Shown here: positions 1 through 6,464 of the stretch, piece by piece | How positions within the stretch are numbered: the first letter of the stretch is position 1 | Layout of the letters: the number at the start of each line of letters is the position of its first letter | Assembly (NCBI GenBank): GCA_964371655.1 | Contig: CAYJOD010000089.1 | Span: 1-25,918 of the forward strand | DNA length: 25,918 bases | Reading direction: 5' to 3' | Source of the DNA: CAZGSN01 sp964371655 | GTDB taxonomy: Bacteria > Desulfobacterota > Binatia > HRBIN30 | Notes under the pieces: generated by a model | Told to the model about the DNA's origin: nothing | The model's database searches: none | What the model saw: the letters and a program-made list of their open reading frames with translations, nothing else | Translations under genes and position numbers: made by a program

Positions 1-32
1 GGGGCCGGCCCGCGCCCCCCGCTATAATTTCC

Positions 33-43
33 GGGGGGGGGGG
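33..43. other. 11-G homopolymer run near the window edge
   Basis: Eleven consecutive G residues lie 12 bases after a run of six C (15-20), so the two could pair around a short AT-rich loop that contains TATAAT (23-28). The run is unlike anything else in the window. It may be genuine, or a sequencing or assembly artefact at a contig edge. The TATAAT has no credible -35 box upstream inside the window, so I do not call a promoter. Confidence 0.5.
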
Positions 44-66
44 TTGGTTTGACGCAATCGCTGGGG

Positions 67-146
67 GCGCGGACGGCTCGTCCGCCACCGGGTGGAATGA
101 GGCTTGATGCGGCTCCAGCCCTCCGTCGACGACTTTGCCGTGGTCC
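67..146. repeat. Dispersed repeat, copy A
   Basis: This segment resembles 4774-4855. Both start with GCGCGGACGGC, share a GGGTGGAA block, and share an exact CGGCTCCAGCCCTCCGT block (111-127 here). A 7-bp stem (69-75 with 79-85, loop GCT) lies at its left end; in copy B this stem is degraded. A shorter related piece (CTCTGTCGACCACTTTGCCG) lies at 13686-13705. The element sits directly upstream of a lipoprotein gene and probably is not coding. Confidence 0.6.
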
Positions 147-238
147 TGACGCGCCGCGCCGCCTTGCTTGTACGAGGCGGTAGGGTATCCACTCGGGTTG
201 GGGCGTTGATCGAAGAGGTGCTTGTGCAGGGGAAGTGC

Positions 239-3133
239 ATGCAACCGGGCCGGCGATGGCGAGCTCATCTTTCGCTTCTTGCCGTCATCATGTTGTTCGG
301 CTGCGGCGACAAGGACGAGAGGTTTCCGACCGCCATGTCCGACCGTTTCGACTGCGAGGGCTTTGTCGTTCCGCAACGAGTGGAGCCACCTGCTTGTGAC
401 GACGTCGACGGCGCTCGACCGCAGCAGTTGGTGCGCTGCCAGCGCGGCTCCGGCCATCTGGGCCAGTGGACGATCGATGACGCCGGGCTGCCGGCCTACG
501 ACTTTCTCGTCGAGCAACGCTGCGATCCCGCCGCACATGCATATTCGCCGCGCCCCACACCTTTGCGCGACCCGATTCACTTGATCGGCAACGGCCGCGG
601 CCTGGTCGCCATGGCGCATGCCTCGGGCGGCGTCGAGATCTACACCCAAGACCGCGGCCACAAGTGGATCAACCGCATCGATACGTGGCACGACCCCGCC
701 AATTCCGACTACCCGCCGCAGCTCGGCGGCGGCTTCAACTACTACGTCGTCGACAGCGACGGTGCAGCGCCGAAGATCGGCTCGACGCGCTTCGAAGACC
801 TCCCGGTCAATCGCGCCACGGCGATGCAGACACGGCGCTTCGGCGTCGGCTACCATGAAACCGTTACCCGTGACGTCGGCATCGTCGTGCAGCGACGCGT
901 CTTCGCGCCGGATACCGACGCGCGGGCGCTGGTCGCCGAGGTCTCCCTGCACAATCCGACGCAACGGCGACAGCACTATCAGCTCATAGAGTTCTGGGAC
1001 GTCAACATCAGCCAGGTGAAGCTCGAGCTGCTGACCAGCGATGTTGGAACGCCGGGCGTCAGCGCCGAGATCGACGCGCGCCGCCGCGCCCTGGCAGCGG
1101 AGTTCACGCACAGCGTCAGCTGGTCGGCCGAGCAGCGCGTCGCCGTCGTCGAAACTCAGGCCAAGAACAGACCGGCGCAGATTCACGGTCGCCTCGACGT
1201 CTCCAATGTCGACTACTTCCCCGACCCCATCTTTCTCGCCGTGCTCGACGACGGGGTTGTCCCCGACGCCGTATGGTTGAGCGCTGCGGAGCTATGGCCC
1301 GCGCAGAAGGATACCGCGCCGCCTCCGAGCATCGCCGGCGAGGGCGATGGCGCAAGCCGTAGTCTTGCGCTCGATGGTGCCGGGCAGCCCGCCGTCCTGG
1401 CGCTGAGGGTCGCCGTCGATGTGGAAGCCGGCGCGAGCGTGACCCGACGTTTCGCGTTCGGGTATGTCCCCGGCGGCGATTCGCCGGCTGCGGCGGTTGC
1501 CGAGTTGCGTGCGCATAGCGCGACGCTGCGAGACGAGGCGGAGAACGGCTGGCGGGAGCGGCTGGTGTGGGCTGCGTTCCCCGGGCTCCCCGACGCCGCC
1601 GTCATGCAACGCGAGCTGGCGTGGGCGTCGTACAACGCCGTCGCCAACACCACCTTCGACGAGTACCGCAACGTACGTCTGCTCGGGCAGGGCGGCGCCT
1701 ACAAGTACATCCACGGTCTGGACGGAGCGATGGGCGATCTGGCGCTGTTTGCCGAGGCGGTCAGCTTGATCGACCCGGGCATTGCAGCCGACACCCTGGC
1801 CTACGCCCTCGCCACGCAGACCGGACCGTCGCAGGGAACTCGCTTTCGTTTTCCCTACGCGACCACCGGTGTCGGCGCCTACAGCGACGTCGGCATCTAC
1901 AACCTGCGCAGCGATGCCTACTACTTTCTACCCGCAGCGATCGCGCGCTACGTCGCCTTGAGCCGTGATGCCGCGTTTCTGCAGCGCCAGGTTTCGTACT
2001 GGCCGCGGTCGCGCGGCGATGTCGGTAGCGTTGTCGACCACATGCGCGGCGCGATTCAATTCGGCACCGAGACCCTTGGATTTGGGGCGCGCGGTATCGT
2101 CGCGATCGGCACCGGCGACTACGCCGATGGCATCACCGCCCTGGCAACCGAGGCGGCCACTCCGAAGGGTAGCTCCTCCACGTACAATGCCGGCGCCATC
2201 ATCTACGGCTTGCCGCTGGCGGCGGACATCGTGGAAGACGTCGACGCGGCCTTCGCGCAGCGCTTGCGCGATCTCGTCGCCACGCAGGCAACGGCGTTGT
2301 TGGAGCGCGCCTGGGAAGGCCGCTACTTCTACCGCGGCTTCGTCGACAGCGGCAATCCGCTCGCTCCGCACATCTTCTTTCTCGAGCCGCAGCTCTTCCC
2401 GGTGCTAGCGGGCATCATCGACGATACACGTCGCGACCTGGCGTTGGACGAAGTGATTGCCCGCCTCGAGACCGACATCGGTGCGCTAAGCAACGTCGCG
2501 ATTGGCAGCGCCGGTGAGGTGGGCGGACCCGACCAACCGCTGATCGGCGGCATCTGGCCGGTCGCCAACGCCTGGCTCACCGGAGCCCTGGCGCGGCGCG
2601 ATGCGAGCGCGGGCTGGAGCAGCTTCACACGCAACACCCTGGCGGCGCATGCCGAGAAGTACCCTGACCTGTGGTACGGCATCTGGACCGGGCCCGATTC
2701 GTTCAACGGCCCCGACCACGAACGCCCCGGTGAAGCGGACGCGCATCTGGTCACCGCACTTACCGACTACCCCGCGCTCAACGTTCATGTGCACACCGGG
2801 CCGCTACGTGCCCTCATGGAGATCGTCGGTGTCGCCGGCACGCGCGACGGCTTGCGCATCACACCGCGGCTGCCGACCGAGATCTTCAGCGTGGCGTGGC
2901 CGCGACTGCAGATACGCAGCACGCCGCAGTCGATTGAGGGGACGTTCATCGCTACCGCATCCGGCCCTGTGGTCTTCGAAGTTGCCCTACCCAGTCAGCT
3001 GCGTGATCGCCCACTGCGGGTCGTCGTCGATGGGCAGAGCGTCGATGCAGACGTGCAGGCGGGTCTGGTTCGATTCACCGCACCGGTCCGCGCCGAGATC
3101 TCCGTAGCCTGGGCTGTCGACGCGGCAAGCTGA
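239..3133 (+). CDS. GH94/GT36-like (cellobiose phosphorylase-type) lipoprotein
   Basis: A 964-residue protein. I chose the ATG at 239 because AGGGGAAG (228-235) precedes it and the product then begins with a lipoprotein signal: basic N-terminus, hydrophobic stretch and lipobox LFGC. The frame is open upstream to 104, but that part lies in a repeat. Residues about 100-350 look like the beta-sandwich of the GT36/GH94 group (GGGFNYYVVDSDG, then FGVGYHETVTRD). Residues about 480-860 look like the (alpha/alpha)6 barrel (YKYIHGLDGAMGDLALFAEA). The segment GIVAIGTGDYADGI matches the GH94 catalytic-acid region, usually GxDWND; the first Asp is kept (about residue 627) while W and N are replaced by Y and A. 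A C-terminal beta domain (VAWPRLQIRS onward) follows. The exported location is odd because known phosphorylases of this clan are mostly cytoplasmic and need phosphate. Substrate and reaction (phosphorolysis, hydrolysis or transfer) cannot be told from sequence. Confidence 0.8.
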   Translation: MQPGRRWRAHLSLLAVIMLFGCGDKDERFPTAMSDRFDCEGFVVPQRVEPPACDDVDGARPQQLVRCQRGSGHLGQWTIDDAGLPAYDFLVEQRCDPAAHAYSPRPTPLRDPIHLIGNGRGLVAMAHASGGVEIYTQDRGHKWINRIDTWHDPANSDYPPQLGGGFNYYVVDSDGAAPKIGSTRFEDLPVNRATAMQTRRFGVGYHETVTRDVGIVVQRRVFAPDTDARALVAEVSLHNPTQRRQHYQLIEFWDVNISQVKLELLTSDVGTPGVSAEIDARRRALAAEFTHSVSWSAEQRVAVVETQAKNRPAQIHGRLDVSNVDYFPDPIFLAVLDDGVVPDAVWLSAAELWPAQKDTAPPPSIAGEGDGASRSLALDGAGQPAVLALRVAVDVEAGASVTRRFAFGYVPGGDSPAAAVAELRAHSATLRDEAENGWRERLVWAAFPGLPDAAVMQRELAWASYNAVANTTFDEYRNVRLLGQGGAYKYIHGLDGAMGDLALFAEAVSLIDPGIAADTLAYALATQTGPSQGTRFRFPYATTGVGAYSDVGIYNLRSDAYYFLPAAIARYVALSRDAAFLQRQVSYWPRSRGDVGSVVDHMRGAIQFGTETLGFGARGIVAIGTGDYADGITALATEAATPKGSSSTYNAGAIIYGLPLAADIVEDVDAAFAQRLRDLVATQATALLERAWEGRYFYRGFVDSGNPLAPHIFFLEPQLFPVLAGIIDDTRRDLALDEVIARLETDIGALSNVAIGSAGEVGGPDQPLIGGIWPVANAWLTGALARRDASAGWSSFTRNTLAAHAEKYPDLWYGIWTGPDSFNGPDHERPGEADAHLVTALTDYPALNVHVHTGPLRALMEIVGVAGTRDGLRITPRLPTEIFSVAWPRLQIRSTPQSIEGTFIATASGPVVFEVALPSQLRDRPLRVVVDGQSVDADVQAGLVRFTAPVRAEISVAWAVDAAS

Positions 3134-3139
3134 GGCGCC

Positions 3140-3412
3140 GGGCTTCAGGCGCAATGCCGGTCGATCAAGGTGACGGACTCCGCCCCGAAGGGGCACCAAC
3201 CCGATAGCCCGGGGCATCGCCCCGGGAAATGGAATGTCTCGGTCGCAAGCCCTGAAAGGGCGAAACTCGTAGCGCGGCCGAACGAATCTCGCCCCTTCAG
3301 GGCTTCGATCTCTTCGCGACGGTATTCCCAGGGCGTTGCCCTGGGCTTTAGAATCCCTGCCCCTTCGGGGCGAAACTTCTTAACCGACCGGCATTGGGCT
3401 TCAGGCACAATG
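3140..3412. repeat. BIME-like composite palindromic element with flanking direct repeats
   Basis: A non-coding element bounded by 12-bp perfect inverted repeats (CAATGCCGGTCG at 3152-3163, CGACCGGCATTG at 3385-3396). Near-identical 17-bp direct repeats (3140-3156 and 3396-3412, one mismatch) flank it. Inside are three hairpins per arm in mirror order: GCCCCGAAGGGGC (3182-3194), CCCGGGGC/GCCCCGGG (3208-3226) and GCCCTGAAAGGGC (3249-3261), then GCCCCTTCAGGGC (3291-3303), CCCAGGGC/GCCCTGGG (3327-3345) and the exact 15-bp complement of the first (3358-3372). The whole is therefore a large imperfect palindrome built like a head-to-head REP pair. It follows the end of the GH94-like gene and could also act as a 3' end signal. 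Confidence 0.75.
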
Positions 3413-3427
3413 GAAATCCTGAAGCCC
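3396..3427. repeat. 10-bp-stem hairpin of the GGCTTCAGG family
   Basis: GGGCTTCAGG (3396-3405) pairs perfectly with CCTGAAGCCC (3418-3427) across a 12-nt loop. There is no T-run, so it is not a classic intrinsic terminator. The same short word recurs at 3140, 3429-3440 and, diverged, at 5567-5640. Confidence 0.5.
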
Positions 3428-3523
3428 GAAGCCTGAAGCCTCCGCGAACGGCGTTTGTCGACTACCAGGGATTTACACGGGCGCGCCGCTGTTGCATTGC
3501 AAGAGGGCAGGAGGATCGACAGC

Positions 3524-4042
3524 ATGATGACCACTACCAAGAGCGTCGTGATCGGCGCCGCATTCATTGTACTCAGCGCCATGACGGCGGCGGCGCAGCC
3601 GGTGCATTTCTCGAAGATCCTGCCGCTGCTTCCCGACAAGGTCGAAGGATTCACGGCGCAGAAGCCGGATGGGTCGACGACGACAATGGCAGCCTTCAGC
3701 GTCAGCAACGTGTCGCGCGAGTATCGCAAGGGGGAAGGCGACAACGAGCAGCGCGTCACCATCAAGATCAGCGATGGCACCGGCAATGAGATGTTCAAAG
3801 CGATGCATGCCGTGATGCCCGAGTTCAGCAGCGAGACCACCGAAGGCTACGAGAAAGGCTTCAAGCTCGATGGCAACCCCGCCATCGAGAAGTACACGAC
3901 GGAGAGCAAGGAAGGCTCCCTCACCGTGTTCCTGGGCGGACGCTTTCTCGTCGAAGTCGAGACTCACGGCCTGGACAAGGATGCCGTGCAGACATGGTTC
4001 AAGAAGATCGACGTGAAAAAGCTCGCCGAGCTCAAGCCGTAG
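3524..4042 (+). CDS. Small secreted protein of unknown function
   Basis: A 172-residue protein. Two consecutive ATG codons (3524 and 3527) follow a strong AGGAGG (3509-3514); I took the first. The N-terminus is a clear Sec signal peptide: MMTTTK, a hydrophobic run to about residue 20, and a likely cut at TAAA-QP near residue 24. The mature part is about 150 residues, has no cysteine, is rich in Lys/Glu, and has alternating hydrophobic beta-like segments (VTIKISD, LTVFLGGRFLVEVET) suggesting one small alpha/beta domain. I do not recognise the family. It is preceded by the palindromic element and followed by DNA without a gene on this strand, so it is probably transcribed alone. A periplasmic location is inferred from the signal peptide. 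Confidence 0.75.
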   Translation: MMTTTKSVVIGAAFIVLSAMTAAAQPVHFSKILPLLPDKVEGFTAQKPDGSTTTMAAFSVSNVSREYRKGEGDNEQRVTIKISDGTGNEMFKAMHAVMPEFSSETTEGYEKGFKLDGNPAIEKYTTESKEGSLTVFLGGRFLVEVETHGLDKDAVQTWFKKIDVKKLAELKP

Positions 4043-4248
4043 TGTGAGGATGCCGGCGTCGCGGATCCGCCTCGGAAGGCGCAGGGCTGCGGGCGATCGG
4101 GGGTGGGTTGAGATTGTATGCCGTGCATCTACGGACGTTCTCGCGCGGCACTTGGAGAGTATGTCGCTGTGGCGAGTCGGTTGTGAACACCGGCTGAGTC
4201 AAGACGCCCGCGACGGAAAATCGAGGCAATTGGATTCAAGGATTATTG

Positions 4249-4572
4249 TCAGCAAGCAACATCACAGCAAATCAACGGAGGATCTTCGACACGAAAACAA
4301 TGGTTTGTCCCGCAGCAGCAGACGCAAACCGTACCCGCGGGGCAGTCGCTCGCCATCGGGTTGCATTCTACCATGGGTGTCGGCGTCCCTGTGGGCGTGG
4401 CACTCCTGGAACTGATCGGCGTCGATGTCGGCGTGGCGCTCGCGGAACTGAACGGTGTCGAGGATGGAGTCTCTGTGTGTGTTGCAAGTACCCCATCGTC
4501 ACGATCACCACACGCGGCGACCGCGAAGATAATCGCGGCGAGGGTGAGACAGCGGTTCAATGCAATTGCCAT
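4249..4572 (-). CDS. Small Cys-rich lipoprotein with Thr/Pro/Ser linker
   Basis: A 107-residue protein read leftwards from the ATG at 4572; longer upstream extensions in the frame run through repeat DNA and are ignored. The N-terminus MAIALNRC plus a hydrophobic run ends in the lipobox AVAAC (Cys 21), giving a predicted lipoprotein. Residues about 33-66 form a low-complexity Ser/Thr/Pro linker built from repeats such as SATPT. The last 40 residues hold ten cysteines (CNPMASDCPAGTVCVCCCG, then ICCDVAC), suggesting a small disulfide-stabilised or metal-binding head. The ribosome site is weak. The architecture suggests a surface-displayed knob on a flexible stalk; the function is unknown. Cys-rich and Thr/Pro-rich composition argues against a shadow frame. 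Confidence 0.6.
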   Translation of the reverse strand: MAIALNRCLTLAAIIFAVAACGDRDDGVLATHTETPSSTPFSSASATPTSTPISSRSATPTGTPTPMVECNPMASDCPAGTVCVCCCGTNHCFRVEDPPLICCDVAC

Positions 4573-4773
4573 AGACTCACTTATCTTTATTGTGCGGTAT
4601 GGTGCAAGGGCTGGTAGGCAACGATGTCGGTAGCCACCGCGCACCACGCCGAATCTATCCCTACTTGGGCCAGGGGAAATTCGCTGTAGCCGAGGGTGAG
4701 GTCGCAAGCACGGCGGGCGGGCCGCCCGCGCTCCCGGAGATGATATTCCGCTCTGAGCGTGAGTGTAGGGCAA

Positions 4774-4855
4774 GCGCGGACGGCGCGGTCGCCAGCGGGT
4801 GGAAGTGAGCTATTCATTCGGCTCCAGCCCTCCGTGGCTGACCTCGCCACACCCC
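4774..4855. repeat. Dispersed repeat, copy B
   Basis: Counterpart of 67-146. The exact block CGGCTCCAGCCCTCCGT lies at 4819-4835. The left part (GCGCGGACGGC, GGGTGGAA) is conserved, while the inner stem is mutated so it no longer pairs cleanly. Confidence 0.55.
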
Positions 4856-4859
4856 TAGA

Positions 4860-4885
4860 GTCTGTTCGCCGAGTCTGTTTACTTA
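4860..4885. repeat. 13-bp tandem repeat pair, diverged copy
   Basis: GTCTGTTCGCCGA (4860-4872) is followed directly by GTCTGTTTACTTA (4873-4885). The unit is clearly related to the perfect pair at 5176-5201. Confidence 0.5.
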
Positions 4886-4920
4886 GATTCGGAGTAGGTT
4901 TTCGGACCGGCAGCAGTGTC

Positions 4921-5134
4921 GTAGCCACGGCCGCCAAGGCCGTGGCAGGCGCAGGCACTGTTTTTCTGCCAGGCAGTGCTTGCAAGGCGCCCGACGCCAC
5001 GCTCTGGCGAGCGCGGCTACGGTGCTTGCTTACGCCCTTGCTTGAGGCCAGAAAACGTAGCCGCCGTCGCCAGACGGTGGCCGTCTGACGGAATAGCAAA
5101 CGCCCGGATGCCACGCTCTGGCGAGCGCGGCTAC
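4921..5134. repeat. Cluster of four hairpins sharing GTAGCC...GCCA...GTGGC
   Basis: Four copies: 4921-4946 (+), 4996-5020 (-), 5057-5081 (+) and 5110-5134 (-). The two - copies are identical over 25 bp. All keep GTAGCC, a central GCCA loop and GTGGC. The stem arms differ in a compensatory way: CGCTC/GAGCG in the two - copies, CCGTC/GACGG at 5057, and a CCACGGCC/GGCCGTGG type at 4921. This is a family of short palindromic repeats. Confidence 0.7.
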
Positions 5135-5175
5135 GATCACAGCCGGGAGGCGTGAAAACCTAACCTGAATCTCAG

Positions 5176-5201
5176 GTCTATTTACCGAGTCTATTTACCG
5201 A
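5176..5201. repeat. Perfect 13-bp tandem repeat upstream of rpsT
   Basis: GTCTATTTACCGA occurs twice in immediate succession (5176-5188 and 5189-5201) and is followed by GTC, the start of a third unit. It lies about 65 bp upstream of the rpsT start codon, so it falls in or near the promoter or leader of that gene. Confidence 0.6.
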
Positions 5202-5267
5202 GTCCTTGCCCGCGCTGGGGGCTCCTGCTAGCAAGCTCGGCTCGTTCAAAGGACGGAGGGAACAAGA

Positions 5268-5543
5268 GTGGCACAGCGTCACAAGTCAGCAGTCAAGCGT
5301 CACGCGCAGTCTGAGAAGCGTGCGGAGCGTAACCGTCAGATTCGCACTCGGGTGCGCCATGTGGTGCGTGAGCTCCGCGAAGTGATTGCCAAGAAGGAAG
5401 CCGGCCCGGCGGAAACGCTACTGCCGACGGTCGTCAAGGTCATCGACAAAGCGGCATCGAAGGGTGTGTTGCACCGCAACAGCGCCTCGCGCCGCATCTC
5501 CCGCCTCAGCGGCCAAGTCTCCGCTCTCAAGCAGTCAGCCTAG
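5268..5543 (+). CDS. rpsT: 30S ribosomal protein S20
   Basis: A 91-residue basic protein of normal S20 length. S20 binds 16S rRNA early in small-subunit assembly. The N-terminal segment with KSAVKRHAQSEKR and ERNRQIRTRVR is the typical S20 signature. The C-terminal part, AASKGVLHRNSASRRISRLS, matches the conserved helical hairpin end of the family. The start is GTG at 5268, supported by GGAGGG (5255-5260) seven bases upstream. The gene stands alone on the + strand and converges on lptE. In many deltaproteobacteria it sits in the order leuS-lptE-holA-rpsT; here it is inverted relative to lptE and holA is missing, suggesting a local rearrangement. Confidence 0.96.
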   Translation: MAQRHKSAVKRHAQSEKRAERNRQIRTRVRHVVRELREVIAKKEAGPAETLLPTVVKVIDKAASKGVLHRNSASRRISRLSGQVSALKQSA

Positions 5544-5586
5544 GTAGAGCTCGCCCCCAGTTCGTGCCTGGGCTTCGGACTCCTGG

Positions 5587-5633
5587 CTTCGGGCTCGGAG
5601 TTCGAAATTTTTCCTGAGGCCGGAGGCCCGAAG
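5587..5633. repeat. Hairpin between the convergent rpsT and lptE genes
   Basis: CTTCGGGC (5587-5594) pairs with GCCCGAAG (5626-5633) over a 31-nt loop that contains AAATTTTT. It lies in the 116-bp convergent gap, where a bidirectional terminator would be expected, but no T-run follows the stem. It belongs to the same short-word family as the repeats at 3396-3440. Confidence 0.35.
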
Positions 5634-5659
5634 TCTGAGGCCGCCTCCACGCCGGAAGC

Positions 5660-6283
5660 TCAGAAACCCTCGATCATCTGATTGTAAACGTCGCGCACCG
5701 CTTGCTGCACCAAGCGCTCGAGCGCGAGCCGGCGCTCGGTCTCGGCGAGCTGGATGCTGACCGGTCGCGAATCGTCGCGGCTGGCGAATTGCGGGTTCTC
5801 TAGATCCGCGGCGTTGAGACTGCCCTGCTGGAACTGCGACGAGCTGGTGACCACTACGGTGCCGCTGGTCGCGTATTCGTCGATCTCTTTCAGGCCGCGG
5901 GTTTGCCAGATGAGCTTGCCGTCACTCTGCCGGGTCAGGGCCAGGTCGACGACCAAGGAAATCTCGTATTGCACGGCCTGGTCCTGCGGGTTGAAGCCGA
6001 CCGGTCGCACCCGCACATCGCGGATGGTTCCGCTGAGCGAGCCATCGCCGGCGCCAGGCTCCTGTTCCAAGTGCAGCTGGCGACGGATTACGATCTCCCG
6101 TTCGAGCGCGAAGCCAAGGGTCTTCTCCAATCCATACTCGCGCGAGCGATTGGCGATGTTGCCGATACTGATCGAGCCGATGTCCGCCGGCAAACCAACG
6201 CGGTCGCCGGTGAAGTGGTAGCCGCAGCTGCTGAGGACGAGGAGCGTCGCGAGAGCACCGCGCGGGCCCATAGGCACCACCAT
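5660..6283 (-). CDS. lptE: LPS-assembly lipoprotein LptE
   Basis: A 207-residue protein read from the ATG at 6283; an ATG at 6271 is an equally possible start. In-frame sequence further upstream lies in a repeat and is excluded. The signal peptide ends in the lipobox LSSC, followed by GYHFTG, the hallmark of LptE, which plugs the LptD beta-barrel that inserts lipopolysaccharide into the outer membrane. Other family features are the early SISIGNIANRSREYGLEKTL segment and a C-terminal helical stretch with ERRLALERLVQQAVRDVYNQ. The length is normal. It follows leuS on the same strand after 182 bp holding a long hairpin repeat. The usual downstream partner holA is absent. It shows that the organism has an LPS outer membrane. 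Confidence 0.9.
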   Translation of the reverse strand: MVVPMGPRGALATLLVLSSCGYHFTGDRVGLPADIGSISIGNIANRSREYGLEKTLGFALEREIVIRRQLHLEQEPGAGDGSLSGTIRDVRVRPVGFNPQDQAVQYEISLVVDLALTRQSDGKLIWQTRGLKEIDEYATSGTVVVTSSSQFQQGSLNAADLENPQFASRDDSRPVSIQLAETERRLALERLVQQAVRDVYNQMIEGF

Positions 6284-6301
6284 CGGTTCCGTCAGCCTAA
6301 G

Positions 6302-6459
6302 CCGGCAGAGCTGGAACCAAGCAGGAAGAAATGCAAAACAGGAAACCGAAAACCGGAGATGGAAAATCGGCAAATTGATCCGTTTCCAGTTTCCTGTTTC
6401 CCGTCTCCGGTTTTCCATTTCTTTTCCGTGCTGCTCAAGCGTTTCCCGGTCAGGGACTA
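6302..6459. repeat. 158-bp inverted-repeat element, copy 1 (leuS-lptE gap)
   Basis: This fills the gap between leuS and lptE and is closely similar to 9401-9558, colinear over about 158 bp with scattered substitutions. Each copy is internally self-complementary: the left arm (GGAAGAAAT..., ACCGAAAACCGGAGA) is complementary to the right arm (TCTCCGGTTTTCCAT...). The words GGAAAAC and CCGGAGA recur within an arm. Read from the - strand it gives a spurious open frame that could be mistaken for an N-terminal extension of LptE. Confidence 0.8.
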
Positions 6460-6464
6460 AGCTC

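Larger units (their letters stand above)
4573..5267. other. Gene-free stretch filled with short repeats
   Basis: No convincing gene in about 695 bp. It holds a GC palindrome (4713-4729), dispersed repeat copy B (4774-4855), a 13-bp tandem pair (4860-4885), four related hairpins (4921-4946, 4996-5020, 5057-5081, 5110-5134) and a second 13-bp tandem pair (5176-5201). The rpsT promoter should lie near its right end, but I could not identify -35/-10 boxes with confidence. Confidence 0.6.

Noticed and set aside
3170..3436. Open frame of 88 codons within the palindromic element.
   Set aside because: It is explained by the hairpins and GC-rich mirror symmetry; it has no ribosome site and no protein-like features.
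4587..5114. Long - strand frame of 175 codons over the repeat-rich gap.
   Set aside because: It runs through several distinct hairpin and dispersed repeats and has no domain or good start.
4921..5134. CRISPR array.
   Set aside because: The repeats alternate in orientation, differ in stem sequence and have unequal spacers, so they are palindromic repeats rather than a CRISPR.
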